A stretch of 64,000 bases of DNA, taken from the NCBI RefSeq assembly GCF_002775205.1, contig NC_036461.1:19812015-19876014 (forward strand), in the 5' to 3' direction. The notes beneath the pieces were generated by a model, which ran no database searches, was not told the origin of the DNA, and saw only the letters and a list, made by a program, of their open reading frames with translations. Of the stretch, positions 38,370 to 53,188 are shown piece by piece. The stretch is from Xiphophorus maculatus (taxonomy: Eukaryota; Chordata; Actinopteri; Cyprinodontiformes; Poeciliidae). How positions within the stretch are numbered: position 1 is the first letter of the stretch; every line of letters begins with the position of its first letter. Made by a program: the position numbers and the translations under genes.

Positions 38370-39235
38370 AACCAGCCTGGCCCTGTGTGGAAAAGTAACT
38401 GTCTCCAGTTTTGACTGCTGAATGAACTTTTTCAGAAAGTTGAGCCAAACTTATGAAATCTAAATTACTCCAAGAACTTGTTGATAATAAATTCTGGAGC
38501 TGACAAAAAAAAAAAAAAACAGGTCAACTTCTAAATCTACAGACCTGTTGCCTGAGTTAAGGTCAGAGGTCATAATTTAACAATAAGAAGGAGAAACTGT
38601 CCAGATTGGCTTCCAGGAAATCTCCATGGGAAGGTTTCCAGGCCGGAACCACTGCTGACCTGAGAGAACATAACAGCTTGTCTCACATTTACCAAAAAAC
38701 ATCTTGATGATCTGCAAGATGTTTGGTAAAATATAGACTTGCAAGACAGAAGTGCAATTTTTTGGAAAGTTTGTGTCATGTTACATCTTACCTATAAGTA
38801 ACACAGCATTTCAGGAACAGAACTTCATGATCACAGTCAAACAGCCTGAGGGTTTGGCCTACTCTATGCATCCTCAGGATCTGGACGAGCTGCCATGATT
38901 GATGGAATCATGACAGTTGCTCTCTACCAGAAAGTCCTGCAGGAGATTTCCTCGCCTCTAGTTCAGGAAGTTTTAGTCACAGTGATCCAAAGCACAGCAG
39001 CACGGCCACATCCAAATGACTCAGAAATGAAATTAAATGAAGTTTTTCAGTGGCCTAGCCAAAGGTACTGATTGAAATCCAGCGTAGCATTACCGGGAAG
39101 CTCTCATTTCATTTCTGCAAAAGAGAAGGAGGCCAAAGTTCCTCAGAGGTGATGATAAAGACTCGTTACCATTTATCATAAACTCTTGGTTGTTGCTGCT
39201 AAATGTGGTACAACTAGATAATATACTTAAAGGGT
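38370..39235 (+). pseudogene. Decayed Tc1/mariner-like element with transposase relics
   Basis: The element opens with GCCCTGTGTGGAAAAGTAAC. It keeps transposase-like nucleotide blocks in order: GACGAGCTGCCATGATTGAT, GTGATCCAAAGCACAGCAGC (the DPKHTS-like segment), AGTGGCCTAGCCAAAGGTAC (the EWPSQSPDLNP-like segment) and TTGTTGCTGCTAAATGTGG near its end. Multiple stops and frameshifts prevent any product. Related in kind, though not in subfamily, to the fragments at 12,776 and 14,270. Confidence 0.65.
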
Positions 39236-39541
39236 TTCTTTTTGCTATAATAAATGAAATCATAAATTATTACCAGCTATGATCCTGAACATTTAAGTGG
39301 AACAAAAAAGCAAAAATGCAAGAAATGTGTGAGGGGCAAACACTGACAGCACTGTAAACTGATGCATTTAGTTTAATGAAACTGAAACCTGACATTTAAA
39401 GTCTATGAGACATAAGGCCTTTCTCCTCTGTGTAACGTCAAATCCTGTTGAACTTTTTTCATTTTAGGTCAGCTAGGACTGCCAAAATTACTCCTAATTT
39501 GTAAAAAATAAAAAATGTGAAATTTATTATTATTATTATTA

Positions 39542-39572
<31 letters not shown>

Positions 39573-39884
39573 GTGACAGCCTTATATGTCAAAAGCTGTA
39601 AAAGTTTGCTCACATACAACATGTGTAAAAGAGACCAAACAGCAATTTAGATTGAAAATGGACGACTTTCTGTGGAGTTTGGACAACTGATTCAAAGGAC
39701 ATTTTTGTTAAATTATGCAGAAATAAAAATCGTTTGATGAAATGTGGCTTTGAAAAATGAGCCCCCATATTTTGTCTCTCATAAAAGACTAAATAACACA
39801 AATTATCAATGTTATCTTTGTATAAATTTCCAACTGAATTCCACAAGCCCTGCATAAGCTAATAAATGAAGAGAAACGTCTGTT

Positions 39885-40064
39885 TTGGCTCAGGACCAGT
39901 TGATCCTCCTCACAGTTAGAGGGCGTTGTGGGGAAACTAGTCAAACCAGAGAGGGAGCGAGAGAAAGAAAAGAAACATCATGGTGGCTTCCAGCCTGGAC
40001 GGAACGTCTCCTCCTGTCTGACCTGGGAGGGTTGGAGAGGGAGAAGGAGAAGAAGAAGCTCCTC
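39885..40064 (+). promoter_or_regulatory. jmjd7 promoter and 5' leader region
   Basis: Purine-rich stretch directly before the jmjd7 start codon; no TATA box seen. It contains an upstream ATG (39,980) in a strong context (A at -3, G at +4) opening a 13-codon frame that stops at 40,021. The jmjd7 frame is itself open back to an ATG at 39,885, but that N-terminal extension has no resemblance to JMJD7. Transcription start unknown. Confidence 0.3.
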
Positions 40065-44407
<4,343 letters not shown>

Positions 44408-44557
44408 CACAGTGGCTGCTCAGTCATGTCACAGCAACAGAGGAGACTCAGTCCACAGAAAGCAGTTTGGGAACTATGGAAAATGGAGCTTATGGATTGC
44501 AAAACGTAGTGGAACAGCGCCTCCTGGTGTAGTTTGCTGTTCATGTCAAACTAAAGA

Positions 44558-44563
44558 TTAAAA
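44558..44563 (+). terminator. Likely jmjd7 polyadenylation signal (ATTAAA)
   Basis: ATTAAA lies 151 bases past the jmjd7 stop codon, giving a short 3' untranslated region. Confidence 0.4.
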
Positions 44564-44639
44564 ATGTTATTTATTCAATGAACCACCAGGACATGAGGAC
44601 ATGAAATGACTGTCAACTCATCCTGTTTTCTGATGTGTC

Positions 44640-45640
44640 CATAAAGCTGTGTGTGCTGCTGCTGTTTTAAAGTGTCGTGTTCTCTGTGTGTTTTTGACTA
44701 AACCTGTCTTTGTCTCTGCTGCTCCCTGTTTAATCCTTTTCAGGTTATATTCACCAATCTGTGTGGAACTGCTGTGTGAAATCGCTAAGATTTTTGCTGC
44801 ATCAATTTTTTTTCCATTTGCAAAGATGTTGGATACCACCATCAAACTCTTATGGTTTGCTACTTTTAATGTGCCTTAATTCTTCAGTGTTGGGGGGGTG
44901 GGAGAGAGAGAAAATAACATTTTTCAAGCTCAAGGTGCCATTTTATAAGTTATAAAGATGCTGCTTATATCAAACACGACTCAAAAGAAATTTGATTTCA
45001 CAATTTGACCTTGAATCTTGGGCCTCTATCACTTTAACTTAAGAGACGGGGTCATTTGGACCCCACCTGTTTGTTACTCTGCAGAGTGACACTGATGGTT
45101 TTTTGTGTGGTTTTCAGAAACTGGTGGTTTTGACAGTACAACTCCCACTCCCTGACCGTGGCATTTGCTGCTCTCCTGAGCGTTGCGCTAAGACAGCAGG
45201 AGGGTTGCTATGGATGTTGATCTATTGTAATAAATCTTCTCTGATTAAGGTTTAGGTCATGTCAGAATTTTAAAAAATCTTTGATTGGGTTCACATTTTT
45301 GCAAAAAATAAGATTTCCCTTGACCTTTGTTCATCCACCAAAAACAGCTTAAGAGAAATCTGGCATAAAATGAAACTCTTCCCTTCTTTTGTTTGATTCA
45401 GAATCTCTCTTCTCTAGAGAATACAGGCATGTGCTGATAATGCCGTTGTCTTTCTTCATTGGCAAACATTGCTGATGCTTAATCCAACTGTGGAGAGAGC
45501 CGTCAGTCTTCCCCAGGCTACAGCACATTTTAAACTATGACTTTAAATCCAAACATGGCTCCACAGTCATTCTGAGAGCAGAAAACCCTCGGCTGGAAGT
45601 GAAATGATGTTAAAGTATCTAACAAGAAAAGAGCAGAAAG
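44640..45640. other. Spacer between converging jmjd7 and fbxo34
   Basis: No gene or clear repeat recognised. Short open frames are AT-rich and uninformative. The stretch from 45,640 to 46,747 is probably fbxo34 3' untranslated sequence. Confidence 0.5.
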
Positions 45641-45643
45641 CAT

Positions 45644-45757
45644 TTTATTAAAGCAAAACATCTTTACAGCAAAAATTTTAGAGCCAGCAGGCATAACCCA
45701 GCAAACAAAAACAAAGTTCATGTTCATATCTTATAAATTTTTAAAATAATCTTTATT
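45644..45757 (-). terminator. Candidate fbxo34 polyadenylation signals
   Basis: Plus-strand TTTATT at 45,752-45,757 and 45,644-45,649 read AATAAA on the minus strand, about 1.0 and 1.1 kb past the fbxo34 stop. Either would give a 3' untranslated region of ordinary length. Confidence 0.3.
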
Positions 45758-46747
45758 GTCAAGTTTTCCATATTGCATCGTCTCAGAGACTCAAGGCCAC
45801 AATTCTCCACATCCTACCAAGGAATACAATGATTATCTGTCAGCTAGTGGAAGCACTCACACAAATCAAACACACACAAATCCTATGCAAAACAGACCAG
45901 ATGTGTTTGAGTGTGTGGGCGTGTGTGTGTCTGTGTGTAACAACTTACTACCTTCCCAGTTTCTGAGTCTCTCCTGAATGTCTCTGTGATAATAGCAGAT
46001 TGTTCTCCCACAAAATGTGCCATCTGACTGGCTCCACAACACCAGACCGTACTGGTGTTAGCAGCCTGACTGGTCAGATGACCAAAGATCCACTTTGGCA
46101 GCAGAGTGATGTTCTGTTCTAACTCTGGAACTTGGAAGAGTTCCAGAGGAATCCTCCTCTTCCAAAAAGGAGATCAATAAGAAACACACGCACGCACACA
46201 AAAAACTCTCAGTCTGAAAACTGAAAATGCTGAGGTGTCAGATTGAACAGTAGGGGGCGCCACACTGCATGCAGCGACACAAACATTTTTTTCCAAAACA
46301 AATCTGACCATTAGCTGCTTTAAATCCTCATGTTTCTTATTAAGACTTTTTTGTTTCCTCTGTGGAAACACAACGCTAACACTTCAACCTGCTGCGCCGA
46401 GTTTTACTCCCAAATTAAAACCTGCTGGTTTGCTTCAAGCTGAACACAATCCCTAATTTATCCAGAGCTTTGCTGGAACAAACAGATGGTAATATGAAGG
46501 AAAACATGAAGGACTGTTGGATGTTAGTGATCCAGCCTGAACACACTCAGCAGGCTGCTGCAGCAGGACGAGCCCAGCCTGGGGGGTTGAACATGCTTCA
46601 GTCATGACAAAACAAATTTGATGCTGGAAACCATTTTTAGTAAAAGGGGTTACACATGACAAGGCATCAGCTGATAATAACTGGGACTGAGGCAGCCCCT
46701 CTGCTTTTCATACAGCTCTACACACACACATACACACATAAAATAAT

Positions 46748-48619
46748 TCAGCTTTCATAGTGATAGTTCCTCCTATAAATTGGCACATTGATGCTGTGAA
46801 ATGCGGGCACCCAGCGGTTGTCATGGAGACCCACGTTACAGCCCGGCGCATCCCTCTGGGCGCCGTGGCAACACATCCAGTAGCCCGGCCCGTATGGCAG
46901 AGCCTGGCAGTACGGCTTGTGGTGCCAGCGGCACAGAGACACGTCTCCAGGGCGGTAGCGCTTTTTGCACTGTTTGCAGGGGTCATCACGGTAACGGGGG
47001 TCAGACACCCAGAGCGAGTCGGCGGGCCGCACGCTGTAGTTCTCGATGACAAACTTTAAGTAGCTGCAGGTGCACTTGAGAGCTGCGAGGCTCTGGGTGG
47101 GCAGCAGCAGCAGCAGGTTGACCAGCAGGTGGTGCGGCAGCAGCAGCAGGTACGACTGGGGGGCCAGCAGCTGCTGCAGCCTCTGGCGCACCCGCAGGAA
47201 GTCCTGCGACACCGAAGCGCTCCGGCCGAGAGGCACCGCGGCAGAGCAAGGAGGACAACCCATGGTCTTGTGGGCCTTGTTCTTCTCTGACCTCTGGGGG
47301 GCGCTGACCGGAGGGAGGGCAGGCTCCAGGTAAAAGGTCGTTCTGTAATGGGGGGTGCAGAGCGTTGGCCCCGTCTCATCAGGAGACAGGAACAGGAGGC
47401 CGGGCAGCGGCTCCTGTTTTGAACTCTGAAGGCCCGCTGTCTCCCCGGAAACCTCCTTAGGCGGTGCAGCAGGGGTGGGGGGCAGCACCCAGGCAGGGGA
47501 CTCCACCCGGACAGTGGGTACCACCTGTACAGGCGGCTCCACCCGGTCTGCTGTCAGAGTTTCAGGTGGTCCTGATGAGGGTTGTGGCTGGGGTTGTGTC
47601 CAGCAGGAGCTGTAGCTCTTCTGTCCAGCAGCCAGCAGGACACGCCCCACTGTCCTCTTCAGGCTGTTGCTCCTGGACAGACTCGTCTCGCTGCTCCTCA
47701 GACACTTGGACTCCAGCTTGGCCACCATCTCTGACACCCTGATGATGTCTGGCTCGTCGCCCTCCTTGATCTCGGGCCGGGGGTTTCTGGAAAGGGTGAT
47801 GGTGGTGGAGCTCCTCTGGAGGCTTAACAGAGGTTTTAGGTTTGGCTGCAACTCGCTCGCTCTCTGCTCAAGGAACGCCACCATCTCCACTACAGAGATC
47901 TTCTGCTCCTCCTCCGCTGGCGTTGGTCCCTGGGCTGGCTCCGGTGCCTCCCCACACTGTCCACCAGGACCCTCTGAGCACCTCGGCTCTGGTTCAGTCA
48001 GGATGTGGCTCCTCTGGTCCAGCTGATGGTTCTGGTTGCTCAAGCACCTGCGGCGCCTCTTGGCAGAGCGATTTTCTTCCCAACTACCCTTGGCCTTCAC
48101 GGCGCGGAGCGGCCCCAGCGGAGTGTTGCCATTGGTGCATGCCTTCGCTGCTGGATCGCCATGGCTCAAGCAGACAGCTGAGCTGCAATCGCCGCCGTCT
48201 GCCCCATCTGTCCGTGTTGCCTCTGAAGCAAATATTGCAATCTTTTCCCGCACGTGTCCAGGTTTGATGACTGTCCACACGTTTGGCGCCACATCAGCGT
48301 CCTCCGTGGTGCTGCGGCACGGTCCGAGGGGAGTGCTGCATCTGCTGTCGGTCCAACAGGAGAGCTGCTGCCCGGTGGTGCTGCGCGGCGCCTTCAGATG
48401 TAGTGATGGGCCGCCGGTGCTGTAGCAGAGTGTGTTGGTGGAGATGAAGCTTAATGGAATACGGCTGGTGCTGATGTTGCTCTGGTTACTGGACATCTTC
48501 ATCATCAGCGTCTCCTGCTGGCTACCAAAATAAGCGCTCCTCTGAGATGACGTCTGCACACGGACTGCATCCAAATGCACCTCCGAGCAAAGGAACTTTG
48601 GGTAGGACCTTAGATGCAT
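46748..48619 (-). CDS. fbxo34: F-box only protein 34
   Basis: Substrate-receptor candidate of an SCF (SKP1-cullin-F-box) ubiquitin ligase; substrates are not well defined. The whole 623-aa protein lies in one exon, as in other vertebrates (human about 711 aa). It begins MHLRSYPKFL, like human MHLKPYWKL. Conserved islands in order: VWTVIKPGHVREKIAIF (114-130), a basic KRRRR cluster (187-191, nuclear-signal-like), VVEMVAFLEQRAS, VSEMVAKLESKCL, SLSRSNSLKR and VGRVLLA, a PGLLFLSP motif, then the F-box (about 490-530; LPHHLLVNLLLLLPTQSLAA). The Cys/His-rich C-terminus (about 545-610; DPCKQCKKRY, SLCRWHHKPYC, YWMCCHGAQ, GCNVGLHDN) is typical of FBXO34/FBXO46. The C-terminal wording favours FBXO34. 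A 3' splice site (CCGCTAG) ends at 48,627, leaving 7 bases of leader before the ATG. The main frame is closed by a TGA in the preceding predicted exon, which supports this start. Linkers are shorter than in human; no defects seen. Confidence 0.95.
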   Translation of the reverse strand: MHLRSYPKFLCSEVHLDAVRVQTSSQRSAYFGSQQETLMMKMSSNQSNISTSRIPLSFISTNTLCYSTGGPSLHLKAPRSTTGQQLSCWTDSRCSTPLGPCRSTTEDADVAPNVWTVIKPGHVREKIAIFASEATRTDGADGGDCSSAVCLSHGDPAAKACTNGNTPLGPLRAVKAKGSWEENRSAKRRRRCLSNQNHQLDQRSHILTEPEPRCSEGPGGQCGEAPEPAQGPTPAEEEQKISVVEMVAFLEQRASELQPNLKPLLSLQRSSTTITLSRNPRPEIKEGDEPDIIRVSEMVAKLESKCLRSSETSLSRSNSLKRTVGRVLLAAGQKSYSSCWTQPQPQPSSGPPETLTADRVEPPVQVVPTVRVESPAWVLPPTPAAPPKEVSGETAGLQSSKQEPLPGLLFLSPDETGPTLCTPHYRTTFYLEPALPPVSAPQRSEKNKAHKTMGCPPCSAAVPLGRSASVSQDFLRVRQRLQQLLAPQSYLLLLPHHLLVNLLLLLPTQSLAALKCTCSYLKFVIENYSVRPADSLWVSDPRYRDDPCKQCKKRYRPGDVSLCRWHHKPYCQALPYGPGYWMCCHGAQRDAPGCNVGLHDNRWVPAFHSINVPIYRRNYHYES

Positions 48620-48926
48620 GGCTGGCCTAGCGGAGGAGGAGAAAGTTATTTAGCTACAAAAATGATCAATCTTTATAAAGGAAAAACTTCAAATGTGCTA
48701 CAGCTTTTGGATGACTTTTAAAGAATGTTGTGAACCAATCTGCTTCTCTGTGGTTCTCACATTAAATGTTGGCAAGAGTGAAGGGATGCTCCAAGCAGGG
48801 ATAACATGTTCTGTAGTGTGGGTGTTTTGTTTTTTTGTTGTTTTTTTAAAATCAAGCGGACGGATACGGTGCTAAACACCACAATCAGCCAGCCTTCAAG
48901 AAGTCATTGGGATTCCAATCCATTGT

Positions 48927-48959
48927 AGCCCTCGTATCCACCGAGAGGATACAAGGGCT
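48927..48959. repeat. Imperfect hairpin in fbxo34 leader intron
   Basis: AGCCCTCGTATCC and GGATACAAGGGCT can pair at 12 of 13 positions across a 7-base loop. No H/ACA or C/D box arrangement or microRNA-length stem is convincing, so its nature is open. Confidence 0.6.
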
Positions 48960-49139
48960 GAAGCAATTAAAGATCTCATCACGGAAACGACGGTGTTAGA
49001 GAGAACTACACAACCAGCTGTTTTCTGCTCATTAGGAAACAAGTGGTCAAGCCACTACTTTAAAGTCATTATAAATGTACACAAAATAATTATACCAAAC
49101 AGTTTCAATATACCTATAGAATATAGTAACTATGATTAC

Positions 49140-49292
49140 CTTGACAGCACATTTTGATTTCCCAGTGGTATCGGAGGCGAGATCCAGGTTGATGTGAAAG
49201 CTTCTCTGGTTCTAAAGCTTCATATCTTGCGTGTCGCTTCTTCTCCAACTGCACTAACTTCAGGAAAGCAGACTGAACATGAGCGACCGCCT
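49140..49292 (-). other. Predicted fbxo34 5' untranslated exon
   Basis: Bounded by a good 3' splice site (TTCTATGCAG before AGGCGG) and a 5' splice site (TGTCAAG followed by GTAATC). Joining it to the coding exon places two upstream ATGs before the fbxo34 start. One opens a 6-codon frame. The other (49,152) opens a frame that runs into the coding exon and ends at TAA (48,610), overlapping the start of fbxo34. One frame across the exon is fully open (153 bases, 51 codons) but is closed once joined to the next exon. Confidence 0.5.
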
Positions 49293-49503
49293 CTGCATAG
49301 AACATAGAAGTACAAAAACAAAACCTGTAAATACGAGTTAAAATGTTGCAAGATGATAGATGAGTCATCCTAAAATGATGTAATCCAGCAACAACAAACT
49401 GACTCGTAATGTAATCTCTTTAATAATAATAATGTCATATCAGTTACAGGAAGGTTCTAGGAGTGTTTGAGTAGAAGACAACTGGAATATTTCTCTTGTC
49501 TAT

Positions 49504-49560
49504 GGGTGTCAAACTCCAGTTCTTGAGAGCCACTCCAGGACTGGAGTTTGGTGTCCCCAG
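49504..49560. mobile_element. hAT-like terminal fragments
   Basis: GGGTGTCAAACTCCAGTTCT and, a few bases on, AGGACTGGAGTTTGGTGTCC form an inverted pair resembling the CAGGGGTGTCAAACTCCAGT ends of common fish hAT-type repeats. The interior is almost gone, leaving two ends nearly touching. Confidence 0.45.
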
Positions 49561-51547
49561 GTGTTTCTCCAACTGCCACATTAGAGCGACACGCAGCACA
49601 GTCCAGTTACCGCTCAAGTTTTAGAACGTTCCACAGTCAGAGCCACTACAGCGTTCTACCATTTAATATGAGGCCATTGAAACTTCCAGGAAGGGCTGAA
49701 TTTTTTCTTGCTGTGCAATGCATAGTTGTTTGGGCACTGCAGGCCAGAGGTTATCTTTAAAACAAATATTCATAATGAATATGTATGATCTCATCCTTGG
49801 GATTAATTAACATTTCATAAATTTCAAATATTCCAGGTTAAACTAGAATTTTGAGTCATCTTAAAATTATTTATTTGTAAAATTGTATTCTTCACATTTT
49901 AATTCGGTCTCATAAATGCAATTGTTTAATTTCAGTTTTTGCCAAGAGAAATGTTATTTTTGACAAGGAGGAACGATACTGTTTATTAAAATCTAATCAG
50001 AGGCAGGTGCATATTTCACTCCCTAAAGGGCAGACCACTATTCTCCAAACATACCCATCATGTCCAGGCGGTATTGATCCATATTTTGATTCAGTCTTCT
50101 ACCACTGGCTATTTAAAAAAACAAAATTACTGAATGTTTTTGCTGAAACAGACTTAAGCTTAATCGCATTATTTGTGACCAAAGTAGAATTTAACCATTG
50201 ATTTTTAGAAATATCTTCAGCCAAATTAGTGCCCAATTGGTCTGTTCCGATTTCCTTCATTTTGAGTGATCAGCGATCGGTCAATACTTACTGATTGTTT
50301 TCACAGATCTTATCCAACTCCACAAAATTCTGAAATTTACCTACTGTACTGTTTAGCTCTGCTGTGAGAAACTGCTGCCCACCAGGTCACGTGTGTCGAC
50401 TTTTCATTTATACGCAGCAAAAACAAGTTTGTATTGATTCACAGGTATTCTTTTATATTTTTTAGTTAAATAAAGTTGGTTGATTGAAGGTGTATTGTGA
50501 CCTTAACACTTGTCAATGACAGTTAAAAGAAAAAAAAAAGTCAGTATCGATCTAAACCAGCAGGTCAGGCTTTTTAAAGATCTGTGATTGACCAGAAAAG
50601 TGCAGTCGGTCCACCCCTAGTGCAGACGCCTGGTGGCGTTATATCGGAATATGCTCCTCGTGTCACTCCTACATACCCACAGGTCTGAGGAATACAACAA
50701 ATATATTGACTGGATCATGCTTTGTGCCATGTGAGATGCCTACAATGACAATATTGTGACAACCCCTGGTGAAATTTCCATAGCAACCACTGCCAATGTG
50801 CATTTTCACTCAAAGCTCAGTTTTTCATAGTGCTATTGAAGGCATCGCCCAGCACCTCCTCCCCCCATGTGGAAATTTCCAAAGTATACAGACTGTTTAC
50901 AGGTGAGGCAAGACACTGTTGAATATGTAAGGAAACCTTTCATAGTTACAAAGTTTTCCATGTCAGAGATGTTGGACTAGTAGTGGACAGACAGACCACT
51001 TGATTATGAAGGAACATGTTTAACGCTGAGGCAACACTAGGCAGAGGACTTTTAGTGCAAAGTGAGGCCAGATAGATTTTGGGGCTTCATCCTCAAAATT
51101 GCTCAGAGTTACTGGATGTCACAACGTTAGCTTACAAACTTCAGTTGCTTTAATTTAGAGTATGTATCAAAGTTAACTTTTACACATCACAGAATTTATT
51201 TTAAACCTAAAAAGTATTTCTTTCTGTAACAAAACACTGTTATATAGTGCTGTTCTAAAAGCTCCTTTGTGAACAGAGTGTTAGTCTGTGATACAGGAAT
51301 CACTGATTATCTCTGGCTTCTGATAGTGGTGACAACATGTCAACTTGACATTGTCAAGACATTTCAGGTAATCCACATGTAACGTGTCCAAAGACATGGT
51401 CAGTCTGGCACAATACTTTACTTTTTATAATAATTGTGTTGTAGTTTTCTTTGTTTTGCAAGTATTGACAAGATTTGTCTTAACCAGGTCATTTTTTTTT
51501 ACCTTGTTTGTATAACTTTCGTTTTTAGCTAGACAAATTACTCATTA

Positions 51548-51720
51548 TCTATGTTTCCATAACAAAAGTTGTGCACGCAACTTTGATAATATTTTGCTAA
51601 TGTCAAAAAAAAAAGAATTTTGTAATTGCGGTGTTTCCATTAAACAAGAAACGATTAAGAACACATGTGAATTTGTTCACGCGATAAATCATTCAGAAAC
51701 AGAGGATAAATAGCCCTTTG
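51548..51720 (-). repeat. Dispersed palindromic repeat, family B, partial inverted copy
   Basis: TATGTTTCCATAAC, then GCACGCAACTTTGATAATAT, AATTGCGGTGTTTCCATTAA and a segment matching the reverse complement of the right third of copy 1. The rest of the element is absent. Confidence 0.5.
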
Positions 51721-52814
51721 GCTAATTCTGCCGCATTTACAAAAATGTCAATTAATGAGCATTGTCCCTGCAAAATAAATCACATTTAAATGAAACCTGA
51801 AAGAAGAGAGATTCCCCAGCAGAAATGATTGTATTGGAGTCATTTGCTCTTAAGATTCATTGGCAGTTGGCATTTACTCACAAAGCTACAGTTGATTGAA
51901 GACCTCTGCTGTCTATGCAACTGCAGCAACACTGTGCTCTTCACAAACATGCCTCAGCAACCAGGCTAATAGCCTATACACTAGAGAAGGCAAATATTAG
52001 CCTAATTTATCAGCCAGGAAGTTTAAAATTCATCAGTGCATTGCTTAACATGTCTGATCATTTACACATAAGGAGATGATAACGTGAGAAGAGTTACAAC
52101 AGGTTCACGGGTTTTTGGCTACAATCTCAAATTAATTGCCTGTTCACCTTTGACCTGTCCTGACCCATGTTACCTCGACACTGATGACGACTGAAAATTG
52201 ATCACAGAACATGTTTACCAGGCACGTTTGATGCCGTTTTCCTAGTGGAGAGATGGGGGAGGGGGGGAGACCAAAGGCTCCTTAACCCACCGCAGTAGAA
52301 GCTTCCATTCCCTACGTTATCACTGACAGTCAAAGAAGGTCAGAAATCTCCTTCTGGAAGGCATGAAACGCTCCAAAGTAGTTAGAAACAATTCCTACAT
52401 ATAAAAAAAATAACTAAACAATGGTACAAAGTGACCAAAACTACTGAAAATGGTGAAGAGGTAAAATTATCAGTAGAAGTTACAAACAGAACCTCCAATA
52501 CAGCTTATGTTTAGAAAAGCATCATAGAAGCTGGTTAACATTTTCAAACAGAGCTGGGCTATTAAAAAAAAACAAAAAACACTTTTTTATATTTCAGTGA
52601 TAATATCATATGTAAAAAATATCTAGTCCCAATATTTGCCATTTGTTAGACTCGTCTAGCATTCCTTGTTCATGTGTGTTATTTTATACTGACATTATGG
52701 TCAAAATGCCATAAAAAAGGTCTAAAAAAGTATGTAGCTCTGAAACTATTGGCTATTCTATTGATTATTCAAATAGCTCTCTGAGCTATCTGAAGAAACT
52801 CACTGAGCCGACCA

Positions 52815-53112
52815 AACATAACCAATCCGAGCCAGGAGGAGGGGCTTAGAGCTGTCAATCAACTCCTTAAACAGGCTGCTAATTGTGTGTGGAGGGTGAG
52901 CGGTGCACACACAGGCATTATTGACAGCGATAAGACCCTCCTCCTGGCTTTGATTGGTTGTTTCTAATTGGGAGAACTGGTTGAAGGCAAAGGAGCTCTA
53001 TTTCTTTTCCACAGATAATCTGTCTCATATTATACTGTCTCAACCAAGTGAGTTTCAACACATAAGCAAAAAAATATATATATTTTTAAAAGTTACATGC
53101 AGCAGCTTTAAG
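52815..53112 (+). repeat. Dispersed fold-back repeat, family A, copy 3
   Basis: The left arm has ACCAATCCGAGCCAGGAGGA followed by GGGGCTTAGAGCTGTCAATC. The right arm has GACAGCGATAAGACCCTCCT then CTGGCTTTGATTGGTTGTTT. The tail ends AAAAGTTACATGCAGCAGCT. The arms are clear reverse complements of each other. This is the most compact copy and best shows the fold-back design. Confidence 0.65.
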
Positions 53113-53167
53113 CCTTTATAATACAATATAATATAGATTTTAAATACACAAATACTTCATTTCCTTT

Positions 53168-53188
53168 AAAAAAAAAAAAAAAAAAAAA
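53168..53188 (+). repeat. Poly-A tract
   Basis: About 20 consecutive A residues followed by CAACAACAAA-type sequence. No adjacent retroelement body was recognised. Confidence 0.85.

Larger units (their letters stand above)
30600..39884. other. Intergenic region between foxg1 and jmjd7
   Basis: Head-to-head spacer of about 9.7 kb. It contains simple repeats, one palindromic family B element and one decayed Tc1-like element (listed separately). Open frames here are produced by microsatellites (for example the poly-Ile/Leu/Asn frames over the ATT tract near 32,500) and are not genes. A moderately CpG-rich block with TAATTAATGG lies at 37,575-37,760. Stretches 33,000-34,800, 35,500-37,300 and 37,800-38,300 show nothing further. 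Confidence 0.7.

Noticed and set aside
39885-40064. In-frame N-terminal extension of jmjd7
   Set aside because: The sequence is purine-rich leader; JMJD7 proteins begin at the position of the ATG at 40,065.
46708-47379. Cys- and Arg-rich open frames overlapping fbxo34 on both strands
   Set aside because: They are shadows of the GC-rich fbxo34 coding sequence in other frames.
48927-48959. Possible snoRNA or microRNA hairpin
   Set aside because: The stem is too short and H/ACA or C/D boxes are not convincingly placed; kept only as a hairpin.
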